Below, piece by piece: positions 34,308-44,357 of a stretch of DNA of 64,000 nucleotides (the first letter of the stretch is position 1; every line of letters begins with the position of its first letter). Source of the DNA: Scytonema hofmannii PCC 7110 (lineage in GTDB: Bacteria > Cyanobacteriota > Cyanobacteriia > Cyanobacteriales > Nostocaceae). The DNA is taken from the NCBI RefSeq assembly GCF_000346485.2, contig NZ_KQ976354.1, positions 3,995,436 to 4,059,435 of the forward strand, written 5' to 3'. Made by a program: the position numbers and the translations under genes. The notes beneath the pieces were generated by a model. It had not been told where the DNA came from, made no database searches, and worked only from the letters and a program-made list of their open reading frames with translations.

Positions 34308-37300
34308 ATGCAATCGCAGAAGCAAAAGCGCAACCGTGGACTTATACTCACTCGTGAAGGCTGGCAAAAGCTTCAGAATGCTAAACTTGAGTGGGAATTT
34401 CAAGAAAATTTTGGCTCTAGGTTGAGTCTTGAAGAATTAAGTGAACGAGTTGGAATAACTCCTGTCACTTTTAGGAAAGTACTGACTCGCGAAGTAGGAG
34501 TTGACAAACAAACCCTTGTTCGTTTGTTTACGGCGTTTCATTTAGAATTGAATAAAAGCGATTATACAAAGCCAGATTCAGAAAAGCAGGAAAGCGTAAA
34601 GCTCCTCAAGCGCGTTGATTTGAGAGAGGCCGTTGATGTATCTGTTTTCTATGGACGCACAGCAGAATTGGCTCTGTTGGAACGATGGGTTATGAAAGAG
34701 CACTGCCGAGTGGCGGCGTTGTTGGGAATGGGAGGTATCGGTAAAACTTCTCTGGCGACTAAGCTGGTACGTCAAATTGAGCAAAGGTTTGAGTATGTTA
34801 TCTGGCGATCGCTCTACAATGCGCCACCACTTTTTGAGCTACTCGGTAACTTGATTCAATTTTTTGACAACTCGCAGGATTTAGAAGCTGAGTTACCAAC
34901 CACCGTAAACGAAAGAATCTTACGACTGATTAATTATTTGCAAAAACAGCGCTGTCTGATTATACTCGATAATGCTGAGACCATTCTGCAAAGTGGCGTT
35001 ATTGCGGGAAGCTATCGAGAAGGCTATGAGGATTATAGTCAGCTGATAAGACGGGTAGGAGAAGTTTTCCACAGGAGCTGCTTGCTGCTGACTTCTCGGG
35101 AAAAACCCAAAGATGTAGCATCACTTGAAGGAGAAGCCCTGCCTGTTCGCTCATTACGACTCAGTGGTTTGGAGGCGGTAGATGGGCAAAAAATATTTGA
35201 AGTCAAGGGATTTTCTGGCTCAGAGTCAGAATTGAGAACAGTCGTTGAGCGCTATGCTGGTAACGCCTTAGCTTTAAAGATAGTAGCGACAACAATTCAA
35301 GATGTCTTTGATGGTAATCTTTCTGAATTTTTAAGACAAGACACGACTGTCTTTGGTGACATTTGCGAACTTTTAGAGCAGCAGTTTGCACGCTTGTCAT
35401 ATTTAGAAAAGGAAATAATGTACTGGCTGGCAATTAATCGCGATCCAGTTTCGCTATCTGAGTTACGAGAAGATGTTGTATCACCAGTACCACCACAAAA
35501 ATTACTGGAGGCTCTGGAGTCTCTTATAAGGCGATCTCTAATCGAGAAGGCTACGCCTACGCTAGTTGAGAAAAGTGTATCACTCTTCATGCTACAACCT
35601 GTAGTTATGGAGTATGTGACTAATCGATTGGTAGAGCAGGTTTGTGGAGAGATTAAGACTCAGAATATTGCTTTGTTTAGATGTCATGCTTTAATGAAGG
35701 TGACGGCAAAAGACTATGTTAGGGAAACTCAAATTCGCCTCATCCTTAAACCAGTTATTGATGGGCTGCTTGCTGTCTTTAGAAGCAAAAGAAATCTTGA
35801 AAATCAACTGACTCAAATTCTATCAACGCTAAAAAAGACATCGCTGCTAGAACAAAGTTATACGGCTGGAAATATTCTTAATCTGCTTTGTCATCTAGAA
35901 ACTGACCTAAGTGGCTATGATTTTTCTCATCTGACTGTTTGGCAAGCTGACTTGCGGAATGTGAAATTGCACGATGTAAATTTCCATTCCGCCAATCTAG
36001 CGAAATCTGTTTTTGCTGAAACTTTCGGCGGTGTTTTGTCGGTAGCCTTTAGCCGTGATGGCAAACTTTTGGCTTTAGGCGATACGAATGGTGAGATTCG
36101 CTTGTACCAAGTTTCGGATTGGAAACAACTTCTGTCTTGTAAGGGTCACACTAAGTGGGTTGTATCGCTTGCCTTCAGTCCTGATAGTACAACCCTGGCT
36201 AGCGGTAGTAATGACTACACGGCGAAGCTGTGGGATATCAGTAATGGTCAATGCCTTCAAACCCTGCAAGAACACGATAAAGAGGTTTGGTCAGTTGCCT
36301 TTAGTCCCGATGGAAACATGGTAGTAAGTGGTAGTGATGACCAGATGATTAAGTTATGGAGTATCGAAACTGGTGAATGCAAAAGAACGTTCCTAGGACA
36401 TACAAGTTGGGTATGCTCGGTTACCTTCAGTCCGAATGGGAAAACGCTTTTTAGTGGCAGTGATGACCACACAGTTCGGTTATGGGATATCAACACTGGT
36501 GAATGCCTCAAAACTTTGCGAGGACACCATGATGGGATACGAGCAATTGCCGTCAGTTCTGATGGTAAAATGCTGGCGAGTGGCAGTCAAGACCACACGG
36601 TAAAATTATGGGGTACCGACACCGGTGAATGCCTCAAAACTTTTCAGGGACATTCCAATGAAGTATATTCAATCGCCTTTAGTCCACAAAGCGATCTTCT
36701 AGCTAGTGGCAGTTTTGACCAAACGGTAAGGCTATGGAGCGTTAGCACTGGTGAATGCCTCAAAACTTTCTGGGGACATTCTTCCAGTTGGGTATTTTCG
36801 GTAGCCTTTAGTCCACAAGGCGATCTCCTAGTAAGTGGCAGTTACGATCAGACGGCGAGAGTATGGAGTGTTCACAATGGTGAATGCCTCAAAACGTTCA
36901 AGGGATACACTAATCAGCTACTCTCAGTCAGCTTTAGTCCAGATGGGCATAGCATAGCAAGTAGCAGTCATGACTTTTCGGCGAGGTTGTGGAATGTTAA
37001 TACAGGTCAAGCCTTGCAAACTTTCCTGGGACATCATGCTGTGGTTCGTTCAGTTGCCTTTAGTCCAAATGGGCAAACACTGGCAAGTGGCAGTGACGAT
37101 CAAACGGTAAGGTTGTGGGATGTCAATACGGGTCAAGCTTTGCAAACTTTCCTGGGACATCGTGCTCTGGTCTGGTCAGTTGCCTTTAGTCCAAATGGGC
37201 AAATACTGGCAAGTAGCAGTGACGATCAAACGGTAAGGTTGTGGGATGTCAATACGGGTCAAGCCTTGCAAACTTTCCAAGGACATCGTGCTGCGGTTTG

Positions 37301-37880
37301 GTCAGTTGCTTTTAGTCCTCAAGGAACGATGCTAGCAAGTGGGGCTTTAGACCAGACAATCAAATTGTGGGATGTCAGCACTGGTGAGTGCATAAGAACA
37401 TTGGAAGGGCATACGAACTGGGTCTGGTCAGTTGCCTTTAGTCCAGATAGTCAGTTGCTGGCAAGCACTAGTCCAGATGGGACATTAAGATTATGGAGTG
37501 CCAGTACTGGTGAATGCAAAAGAATCGTCCAGGAAAATACGGGTTGGTTACAGTCAGTTGCCTTTAGTCCAGATAGCCAGGTACTAGCAACAAGCAGTCA
37601 CGATTATACAGTTAAGCTGTGGAATGTCAGTACTGGTAAATGCTTTAGGACTTTGCAAGGACATACGGGTTGGGTCTGGTCAGTCGCTTTTTGTTGTGAT
37701 AATCAAACTTTGGCTAGCGGCAGCGAAGATGAGACAATTAGACTATGGAATATAGCAACAGGTGAGTGTTTAAAAACTCTGAAAGCAGAGAAACTGTATG
37801 AGCGGATGAACATTATGGGGGTTACAGGTTTAACTACAGCAACTACTGCTACCCTAAAAGGGTTGGGCGCAGTTGCTTAA
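34308..37880 (+). CDS. STAND ATPase: HTH-NB-ARC-14x WD40 protein
   Basis: 1190 residues. An N-terminal helix-turn-helix-like region ([20 protein letters not shown], 40-60), then NB-ARC with P-loop GMGGIGKTS (140-148), Walker [10 protein letters not shown] and sensor LLLTSRE, a helical bundle, a short pentapeptide-like piece ([18 protein letters not shown]) and 14 WD40 blades from about 573 to 1160. Fourteen blades would fold as two seven-bladed propellers. Such proteins are signal-triggered oligomerising switches; cyanobacterial ones are of mostly unknown purpose. Blades 8-11 are nearly identical in DNA, a mark of recent duplication. Confidence 0.9.
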   Translation: MQSQKQKRNRGLILTREGWQKLQNAKLEWEFQENFGSRLSLEELSERVGITPVTFRKVLTREVGVDKQTLVRLFTAFHLELNKSDYTKPDSEKQESVKLLKRVDLREAVDVSVFYGRTAELALLERWVMKEHCRVAALLGMGGIGKTSLATKLVRQIEQRFEYVIWRSLYNAPPLFELLGNLIQFFDNSQDLEAELPTTVNERILRLINYLQKQRCLIILDNAETILQSGVIAGSYREGYEDYSQLIRRVGEVFHRSCLLLTSREKPKDVASLEGEALPVRSLRLSGLEAVDGQKIFEVKGFSGSESELRTVVERYAGNALALKIVATTIQDVFDGNLSEFLRQDTTVFGDICELLEQQFARLSYLEKEIMYWLAINRDPVSLSELREDVVSPVPPQKLLEALESLIRRSLIEKATPTLVEKSVSLFMLQPVVMEYVTNRLVEQVCGEIKTQNIALFRCHALMKVTAKDYVRETQIRLILKPVIDGLLAVFRSKRNLENQLTQILSTLKKTSLLEQSYTAGNILNLLCHLETDLSGYDFSHLTVWQADLRNVKLHDVNFHSANLAKSVFAETFGGVLSVAFSRDGKLLALGDTNGEIRLYQVSDWKQLLSCKGHTKWVVSLAFSPDSTTLASGSNDYTAKLWDISNGQCLQTLQEHDKEVWSVAFSPDGNMVVSGSDDQMIKLWSIETGECKRTFLGHTSWVCSVTFSPNGKTLFSGSDDHTVRLWDINTGECLKTLRGHHDGIRAIAVSSDGKMLASGSQDHTVKLWGTDTGECLKTFQGHSNEVYSIAFSPQSDLLASGSFDQTVRLWSVSTGECLKTFWGHSSSWVFSVAFSPQGDLLVSGSYDQTARVWSVHNGECLKTFKGYTNQLLSVSFSPDGHSIASSSHDFSARLWNVNTGQALQTFLGHHAVVRSVAFSPNGQTLASGSDDQTVRLWDVNTGQALQTFLGHRALVWSVAFSPNGQILASSSDDQTVRLWDVNTGQALQTFQGHRAAVWSVAFSPQGTMLASGALDQTIKLWDVSTGECIRTLEGHTNWVWSVAFSPDSQLLASTSPDGTLRLWSASTGECKRIVQENTGWLQSVAFSPDSQVLATSSHDYTVKLWNVSTGKCFRTLQGHTGWVWSVAFCCDNQTLASGSEDETIRLWNIATGECLKTLKAEKLYERMNIMGVTGLTTATTATLKGLGAVA
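36996..37390 (+). repeat. Near-identical tandem WD40-coding repeats
   Basis: Units of 126 bases encoding [18 protein letters not shown] with [14 protein letters not shown] repeat with only a few differences, much closer than the other blades. Length variation between strains is likely here. Confidence 0.8.
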
Positions 37881-38240
37881 GAAAAACGCCTATCTAGCAG
37901 TTCTATAAAACCAATAGAGATTTCTCCACCTTAGAGATCGGTCTACAGCCAATCTTATTTGAAACATCAGCTCAATGAACTGGAAATTTTCTCTGCCAGA
38001 TAACTGTTAATTCCTGACTATCTAGCTGTAACAGTAGTCAGGGATAACACGCCTTGAGGCTGCTTTAGCTCCTGGCTTAACAGCGTCTAGACAATCAGGG
38101 CTATGGACTGTTTTAATCTTAAACTACTTAACTACAAATAAGTAGTAAGACAAAATTAATTACACAATATTCGACCTGAAACCCTGATCCAGCCTAGAAC
38201 GTAATGTGTAATTATTTCTGTCCGATTACTTAAGTTAAGT
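37881..38240. other. Intergenic
   Basis: A hairpin CCTGACTA (38015-38022) with TAGTCAGG (about 38034-38041) lies between the convergent genes. Nothing else seen. Confidence 0.4.
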
Positions 38241-38507
38241 CTACAAAATGCCCAATTCGGTGTCGCTTGGCAATCCTTGCGCGAACTCATTTATGATACT
38301 TTCCAAATCATCAAGTGCGATGTCATTCAATACATCGAAACTAATCTCAGGGCGATTGTTGGTGAGATCGTGGCTTAAAGACTGCTGCTCGATAGTTGTA
38401 GTCTTTATTACATTTGGAAAGACCCGTGAAAAAACAGCTTCACAGGCAGAACCTAAACCTAGCCATACTAAAACAGAAAATCCAAATTTTAAAATCTGAA
38501 ATCGCAT
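38241..38507 (-). CDS. Small exported or membrane-anchored hypothetical protein
   Basis: 88 residues. ATG 38507 has AAGGAG seven bases upstream, one of the best ribosome sites in the window. A hydrophobic N-terminus (ILKFGFSVLVWLGLGSAC) may be a signal peptide or an anchor. The rest is polar, ending LDDLESIINEFAQGLPSDTE. It follows the iron-enzyme-like gene by 96 bases on the same strand, so the two may be co-transcribed. No family recognised. Confidence 0.6.
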   Translation of the reverse strand: MRFQILKFGFSVLVWLGLGSACEAVFSRVFPNVIKTTTIEQQSLSHDLTNNRPEISFDVLNDIALDDLESIINEFAQGLPSDTELGIL

Positions 38508-38603
38508 CCTTCTTCTCCTTAGTGCTTGAACAGTATAGTTAAGGGTATCTGAGAAAAGCCCTTCTTGCTTACCGGGTCATTTCTTTAGCCTCGGAAAATT
38601 AGT

Positions 38604-39458
38604 TTATACTCGTAGGTACGTGTTTAACTCTAGCGGTTTCAACACATTCAGAAGTTCCTCATCTGAGATGTAGTCCTCCTTAGGTGGGTTAAAGCGTGAC
38701 AATGCGGTTTCATAACAAGCTCTCGCTACGCAGATAAGCTCCTGCGGAGTAAGCTCTGCAACAACCTCAACTGTCTCCTCTACATGTTTCACTTCGTCAC
38801 CAACACCGCTGTGTACGCGTAGCCAGCGTGTGGCATGAGTACCTGGTGGTAACAAAGTCTTTACTCTCTGGATGTACTCTTCTCCTGCAAGTGTCCCTAA
38901 GCGCTCACCCGCATAGAAAACACCAAGACAACCAATTGGATCTAGAGCTTGTACAGTTTGGGTGAAGTAATCTACAAAAGCTGTTGCACCAGATGGTAGA
39001 AGCACTTGTACCACAGCCTCTGCGTTGTATCCCATCGACTGAATATCAAGCAGGGCGAGTCGGTCGTGACCTGCTTCCTCTCTGGCTTTCTGTGCAGCCC
39101 ACTGTGCCAAATTCTGACGACCAGATGCAGCAAAGCGTTGGGTGGCTTCTTCCATCAGTCGTGTGGTATGGCGACTTGAATGGTAGGCACCTGCAAGCCG
39201 CCATACCCAACGTGTACGAGTTAGATCTGGTGGTCTGCGGCTCGACTTTATATCCCTCCAGGCTAATACTATTGCCCTATCTAAAAGCTTCTGAGTTTTA
39301 ATTATGCTGTCTGCGTCAATTATTTTTGGGGCGATGCCATTCCTGTTTCCCACAGGACTAGGTTGATCCACAGTAGTGGGGTGGGCAGTAGTCTTCGGCA
39401 CTACTTTGTCAGGCGCAATACGCACCCGTTCAGTATCAAGTAAAAAATCATTAAGCAT
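38604..39458 (-). CDS. Iron-containing redox enzyme family (heme-oxygenase-like fold), tentative
   Basis: 284 residues. A disordered N-terminal 45 residues precede an all-helical domain with spaced ligands: EEAGHDRL, YAGERLG and VHSGVGDEVKHVEET. The E-x-x-H, E and H-x(n)-D-E-x-x-H order fits heme-oxygenase-like diiron proteins. The substrate is unknown; relatives act in natural product or cofactor chemistry. The next gene downstream is a small secreted protein. The assignment rests on motif spacing only. Confidence 0.5.
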   Translation of the reverse strand: MLNDFLLDTERVRIAPDKVVPKTTAHPTTVDQPSPVGNRNGIAPKIIDADSIIKTQKLLDRAIVLAWRDIKSSRRPPDLTRTRWVWRLAGAYHSSRHTTRLMEEATQRFAASGRQNLAQWAAQKAREEAGHDRLALLDIQSMGYNAEAVVQVLLPSGATAFVDYFTQTVQALDPIGCLGVFYAGERLGTLAGEEYIQRVKTLLPPGTHATRWLRVHSGVGDEVKHVEETVEVVAELTPQELICVARACYETALSRFNPPKEDYISDEELLNVLKPLELNTYLRV

Positions 39459-40186
39459 GGTTCGTTTCCTCGAACTAGAAGCGAAGCTTGTTGGGATCTG
39501 ATTGCGTAAGACAAACTCTAATCTGTGCTCTTGTTGCTACGCCAAGGCAGAAGCAAAGCACTAGCGCTGCAATAAGAGAGCAGTTAAAACATCGCCTTAC
39601 AGATCATTCATGCTCTCTTCTACTAACCACCATCTAACAAACTTAGTATATGACGGGAGGAGATTATCCCAAGGGAATGTGGAAGTATTAAACAGTACAC
39701 CACACTGCTGATTAGTCATTTGACGCACCCTGATTAATTAGTGAATAAACAAATACCTGTGACAACAAAAAAGATTACTCTGTTTGCAAAACTTAAGCAA
39801 CTCAAAATAACAAACTTAAGAAAAAAGATAAGTTTTTGCACTAGATTCTTCTTGAATCTGAGATTCCCCTAATTTTAGAGTTAGCAAAGCTCTGATTGTA
39901 CTCCGGAAAACCGTAAAACATACAAAACGTATACTATAGAGGAGTTTCTTGAATATGTGGCTTAAGCAACACGAGGCACTGAAGAACTACAAGATGCAAA
40001 CATATATGTGCATAGCAGTTATCAAGTTATTTGCTTGCTAATAACTATTTTGACTGCTACTGCAATTGATATTGATAACGAAGAAACTTCAAAAGTGTTC
40101 TTAAAATTTCTATTTTTCCTTGTGAAAATTTTTAAAGGAATAGATAATAATACGGCATTTTCATGATAATAAAAATACTTCGACTT
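39459..40186. other. Long intergenic region
   Basis: About 700 AT-rich bases between divergent genes. No coding frame, tRNA or clear palindrome seen. Confidence 0.45.
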
Positions 40187-40567
40187 ATGAAGATCGAAAA
40201 ATATATCTTAGCTATTAACTTTGAAGCAAATCAAAGTCATTTTATTAAAGTTTCTTTAGAAAGCAATTCAAGTTTGAAAGTCATCACAACTGAATCTATA
40301 AGTCACGGAGTGCTATTTGTTAAGAATTATATTCCAGATGCTATAATTATAGATATAATGATACCTGATTCCGATAAATTTACATTTTTTAAGGAACTTA
40401 AAAATGATTTATCTACTCGAAAAATTCCAATTATTTTACTAATTGATAAAGTACAAAAAATAAACTTCAATCAGTTGATACACTTAAATATTGTGGGGAT
40501 AATTTCCAAACCTTTTGAAATATTAAAATTGGCAGATCGGCTTGCTGAACTTATGGAATGGAAATAA
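40187..40567 (+). CDS. Stand-alone receiver-domain (CheY-like) protein, divergent
   Basis: 126 residues from ATG 40187 (an earlier ATG at 40163 is open). AIIIDIMIPDSDKF carries the phosphoacceptor aspartate and IVGIISKPFEILKL the conserved lysine; the first acidic pair is weak (AINFEAN), so metal binding may be reduced. IPIILLIDK has isoleucine where T/S is usual. No output domain and no kinase gene nearby. Very AT-rich. Confidence 0.7.
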   Translation: MKIEKYILAINFEANQSHFIKVSLESNSSLKVITTESISHGVLFVKNYIPDAIIIDIMIPDSDKFTFFKELKNDLSTRKIPIILLIDKVQKINFNQLIHLNIVGIISKPFEILKLADRLAELMEWK

Positions 40568-40809
40568 TTTACTCTCCTATGCTTTCCAATAGACCTGCCT
40601 TGAAAATCCAATTATCGAGGCAGATGTAATGCTGCTTGGATCTCACGCAAAACGTGTAATACAGCGATTTCATCTGCTTTCAAAAATATATAAATATTTA
40701 TGCATAAGTACTTATATGTTCGTTGAGTGAACTTCTTGAATAAGTGTAGAAAAATCAAGTGTTTGTATATCCATGGTTAATGGCGTGTGCAGTACACTCC
40801 TCATTTTAT

Positions 40810-41217
40810 TCAATCCCTGATAGCAATAAACGAATCATCAGTTTCCTCACACTGCATATAAATACGTCTTTGATCGATAATCGTCAGTATTCTATATGTA
40901 TCAGGAATAAAAAAACTAAAAGTGCTGTTTAGCGCAGTCGTAATAGGCATTTGGAAAAAATCAAGATTCCAAAAAGAGTTGGGTGTGTTTTTAGACTTCA
41001 AAAATAAGGTAGCTTTTTCTACATACCATTCACCAATCGTTTTATTACCGAAAGGTAATTGCATCAATTCATTGATAACCGATGTTTGTTGATTCCAAGT
41101 TTGTTCATAAGTATAATCATCGTTTAAGATCAGCATAAAACCTCCTCGACTTGTTTCAAATCGCCATTTACCAAAAAGAAAGTCTTTTATCTGCAAATCT
41201 AAAAGATTACTTTCCAT
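40810..41217 (-). CDS. Hypothetical protein
   Basis: 135 residues, likely beta-rich: FLFGKWRFETSRGGFMLILN with a following YTYEQTW, then EWYVEKATLFLK. The GKWxFE start followed by antiparallel strands brings lipocalin-like small beta barrels to mind, but this is only a shape argument. No partner gene near. Confidence 0.5.
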   Translation of the reverse strand: MESNLLDLQIKDFLFGKWRFETSRGGFMLILNDDYTYEQTWNQQTSVINELMQLPFGNKTIGEWYVEKATLFLKSKNTPNSFWNLDFFQMPITTALNSTFSFFIPDTYRILTIIDQRRIYMQCEETDDSFIAIRD

Positions 41218-41452
41218 ATTATTTCAAAATGTAAACACAAAGCGGAACAACTGCTTATAGGTGCAAACCACCAGAACTTATGCATTATCTCCCACTCCCA
41301 CTCCCCATCTGTAGAAAGAGTGTAGGGCAGACCTCAGTGTAGGGTTGAAACCCTTACCCAGTTTCCCCTCGTCTAAACCATGACCACAGCAGTGGCGAGG
41401 AAAATAGTGCCTGCCTCAATTAAATGTAATTTTGGGGAAGAATTGATGAAGT

Positions 41453-41500
41453 AAAAAAAATACGGTTGAAAAGGCTCAACCGCTTATTTCAATTTACCAG
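41453..41500 (-). ncRNA. Candidate small RNA, copy A
   Basis: Minus strand: a -35 TTGACA at 41533-41528, then a hairpin CGGTTGA (41482-41476) with TCAACCG (41469-41463), then TATTTTTTTT. A transcript of roughly 45-50 bases would result. The -10 is unclear. Same arrangement in copy B. Confidence 0.4.
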
Positions 41501-41786
41501 TTATGATGAAAATCCGGTTAGGAATTTTGTCAATCACAAATGGAATTATTGCATCCTTTTTCTGGTTTCACCACAAAAGTTTAGCAAGTTAAGCTTAATT
41601 TTTATTTATTTATTTTATCTAAATATGTTTTAAGGATATCAAAAAATGTAGTTATAGGCAAAATATTTAGCTGGCTAATTACGACCATAAATTTTGTATT
41701 CACTGTTGTTATATAAATACCGTATCTAATGACATGAGGGGAAGAAAATGGAAAAATTCTGAGGAACCTTATGCGCTCTAAAAAGG

Positions 41787-41838
41787 TTAAAAAAAAGGTT
41801 GAGAAGGCTCAACCGTAAATTCTTCCTTCAATTCCCAG
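41787..41838 (-). ncRNA. Candidate small RNA, copy B
   Basis: Minus strand: TTGACA at 41871-41866, hairpin GGTTGA (41814-41809) with TCAACC (41802-41797), then TTTTTTTTAACC. It parallels copy A including the conserved -35-like box and terminator, which argues that both are kept by selection. Confidence 0.4.
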
Positions 41839-42180
41839 TTGTTAGAAGAATTAGGCTAGGAATTATGTCAAGTGAAATTGTTGCATATTTTTTATCCTGA
41901 CGCTAGAAAAGTTAAGTAATTTAAGGTTAACTTGCTAAAGTTTTCATTGGTTGATCTTATCTAAGAGAAAGTATGAATATTAAGCTCGGCTATGCTGTAA
42001 ACTTCTAAAAAATTCCGAAGACAACTCATATTCTTCTATATAAGCGGAATAATTATCTAACACTTTTTGCTCAATTGTGTAATTTGTATCCGCTCAATAA
42101 GTCGAGGTAGCGCAGAAAAATTAGAAGATGCCACATGGCTCTATGGAAATCCGATTGGATGGTGAAAAATTCATTTAGAT

Positions 42181-42355
42181 TTGCACTCATGCTCCACAGA
42201 ACAGACAGAAACACGACTAGCTTCAGCTTTCACTAAAATCACTCAACGAGCGCTAGCATCCAAAAAACCAATTGTTGTTGAAAAGTTAGACTTCTTCCAC
42301 AAGAAGAAAGATCTCAACAAAGGCAAGAAATACAACCGGATGTTATCTGGTTTTG
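42181..42355 (+). pseudogene. TnpB-type transposon protein fragment
   Basis: ASKKPIVVEKLDFFHKKKDL and YNRMLSGFA correspond to the RuvC-region of IS605/IS1341 TnpB (the V-V-E-x-L-D-F motif holds the catalytic glutamate). Only about 55 residues remain before the sequence switches to IS630-type. Confidence 0.65.
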
Positions 42356-42940
42356 CTGACGCTCGAAGTATGGAAAAAGCGCCACGTCCGTGTCGTCCGC
42401 GAATGTTTGAAGCAATTGTACGAGCAAAAGTCACTGCGAGCCTTCTAAAAGGAGCAACACATCTTTTTGCGGCTTTGAGCGTTGCTGAAGGTCTGATTTA
42501 TGGTTGTTGTCGCCCAACAAAAACATTCCTTGATTTTCAAGCATTTCTGTTGGAGGTATTGATCCTAGAAGCCATTCGTTTGGGCGTGCGCCATATTGAT
42601 TTGATTCTCGACAACGGCTCTACCCATGCGCCAAAGCAATTGCAGGCTTGATTGAATCAGAAGCAAAAACAGGAGGGGTGGAATTTTACGGTGGAAGTGG
42701 TCTGGCTACCAAAATATGCTTCGTGGTTAGATCAAATTGAAATCTGGTTCAGTATTATAAGCGCGTAAATTACTGACTCCAAATGATTTTCCTGACCTGA
42801 AGACGTTACAACAACGTATTACTGATTTTATTGCTCATCACAACGACTCTGACCAACCCATCAAATGGTCATATACAGTGGCGCAGATGATGGAGAAATT
42901 CGCGCTCGTATTAATGCAAAGCTGTACTAAGTTAGCATTA
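42356..42940 (+). pseudogene. IS630-family transposase remnant
   Basis: LFAALSVAEGLIYGCCRPTK, DFQAFLLEVLILEAIRLGVR and HIDLILDNGSTHAPKQL (the second catalytic D) are IS630-type. After a stop near 42649 the homology continues in other frames: WLPKYASWLDQIEIWFSI (third catalytic E), LLTPNDFPDLKTLQQRITDF and NDSDQPIKWSYT. At least two frameshifts; inactive. Confidence 0.75.
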
Positions 42941-42979
42941 GCTACAAACTAACGACTAATGACTCGTAGCTAGTTTTTT

Positions 42980-43663
42980 CTAGAAAGCACCAACCCGACC
43001 TAGCAGGATAATAAACGTCCGGGTAATCAAGAGTAAATCGTACAATGGATACCACTTCTTTTGATATTGCAAGTCTAGATCCACAATTTGCTCAAAATCT
43101 TTTACGTGAGAGCGACCGTTGACTTGCCATTCACCAGTTAACCCAGGTTTAACATTTAAACGCTGCCAGTGGCGTTGATTGTAGTGGGCTACTTCGTCTG
43201 CTGTAGGGGGACGAGTACCTACCAAACTCATTTCGCCTACTAGAACGTTCCAAAACTGTGGTAACTCATCCAAGCTTGTACTTCTTAAAAACCGTCCGAC
43301 TCTTGTGACTCGGAAATCATTTTTATTTTTAAAAATGAGACCGTTGGCTTCATTTTTTACTATTGATTTCAATTGTTCAGCATTTGAAACCATAGAGCGG
43401 AATTTCCACAGGCGGAAGCGGTGACCGTGAAGCCCGTAGCGTTCTTGTGAGAAGAAGATTGGACCGGGGCTATCTAGTTTAATTGCTATTGCCACGGGTA
43501 GGGACACAATTGCAAGAATCAGTAGTCCTACTAAACTTCCTAGGATGTCTAAGAGACGTTTAAATTTAGAGTTGACAGAAGAGTGAGGTTTTAGTTGCAA
43601 ATCCCAAGTGTTAGCAGCTGCACCTTCAAGAACGGTTGTGTAAGATATCTGGTACATTGTCAA
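42980..43663 (-). CDS. Sugar transferase (polysaccharide-initiating, WcaJ/undecaprenyl-phosphate type)
   Basis: 227 residues. One membrane helix (LLDILGSLVGLLILAIVSL) then the cytosolic catalytic domain: SPGPIFFSQERYG, FRLWKFRSM, STSLDELPQFWNVL, GEMSLVGTRPP and KPGLTGEWQVNGRS. It moves a sugar phosphate to the undecaprenyl carrier, the first step of exopolysaccharide or O-antigen building. Short form without the N-terminal four-helix region of WcaJ. Not in a polysaccharide cluster here. Confidence 0.9.
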   Translation of the reverse strand: MTMYQISYTTVLEGAAANTWDLQLKPHSSVNSKFKRLLDILGSLVGLLILAIVSLPVAIAIKLDSPGPIFFSQERYGLHGHRFRLWKFRSMVSNAEQLKSIVKNEANGLIFKNKNDFRVTRVGRFLRSTSLDELPQFWNVLVGEMSLVGTRPPTADEVAHYNQRHWQRLNVKPGLTGEWQVNGRSHVKDFEQIVDLDLQYQKKWYPLYDLLLITRTFIILLGRVGAF

Positions 43664-44054
43664 GCCAGTTGAGCGAAAAACGTAAAATCACGTAGATTAC
43701 TTTGACTATAAACTCTGTTTCACAAAAGGGAATCAAGCTCAACAGTACTTTCACTGAATCTTCATCCATCTGGATGGGATCGGGATCTATTATAAATTTC
43801 GCATAAAGGATAAAGAAGCCCTCTAGAAAGTTTGTAATGAACAGATTTTTGCTTTGTTCTGTGAATTCTCCGAGAAAATACCTTTGATTACAAATCTTGA
43901 AAACGATCTAAATTAAGGGTTTACACCAGTGTCTTCAGAACGCTAGCAGAATACGATTCAATCAGCAATGTTTATTTTGCATGGCTAATTGTATATTTAT
44001 TTCAAATTTTTACAAGAAATTACTGAAAACTTTCAAACGGAAGGTGTAAAAGAC
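43664..44054. other. Divergent intergenic region
   Basis: About 390 bases, AT-rich; no clear element. The frame 43989-44054 is an upstream extension of the next gene. Confidence 0.4.
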
Positions 44055-44354
44055 ATGGTACTAGCAGGGTCTCAAATCAAAGTAGGCAGATTAGAGTCCA
44101 TCGTGGAACAAATTGGAGAAGCTGTACTTTCTACTACAGAGACTATAGAACGTCTCGCAGAAAGAGTGGATACTCTTAGCATCCAAGTTGAAGCACAAGG
44201 AAGACAACTACAGCAGCAAGGCTATCAAATTTTTGCGCTGTGTGATGCCGTGCAAACTCTTGCGGACACTCAAGATGACTCATTGCAAAAACTCACACAA
44301 CTTACACGAACTTTAGATCGTCTCATGACGTTGATTGAAGGACCGTCGGAATGA
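44055..44354 (+). CDS. Small coiled-coil protein
   Basis: 99 residues from ATG 44055 with GGAAGG upstream. Almost wholly helical with heptads (VEQIGEAVLSTTETIERLAE, VDTLSIQVEAQGRQLQQQGY, LQKLTQLTRTLDRLMTLI). No known family beyond cyanobacterial coiled-coil hypotheticals. Its end is 3 bases from the convergent surE end. Confidence 0.6.
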   Translation: MVLAGSQIKVGRLESIVEQIGEAVLSTTETIERLAERVDTLSIQVEAQGRQLQQQGYQIFALCDAVQTLADTQDDSLQKLTQLTRTLDRLMTLIEGPSE

Positions 44355-44357
44355 AGG

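Larger units (their letters stand above)
41450..41936. repeat. Imperfect tandem repeat spanning two small-RNA-like units
   Basis: Copies 41450-41610 and 41786-41936 share the hairpin, GGAATT(T/A)TGTCAA, GAAATTGTTGCAT-type and AAAAGTT blocks in the same order, about two thirds identical, 335 bases apart. Confidence 0.65.
41218..42180. other. Intergenic with a duplicated 150-base element
   Basis: Apart from two related copies of a putative small RNA unit (about 41450-41610 and 41786-41936), no gene is seen. The right end, from 42090, merges into IS debris. Confidence 0.5.

Noticed and set aside
41450-41936. Firm identification of the tandem units as NsiR1
   Set aside because: The sequence of NsiR1 could not be compared here, and the usual neighbour hetF is not present.
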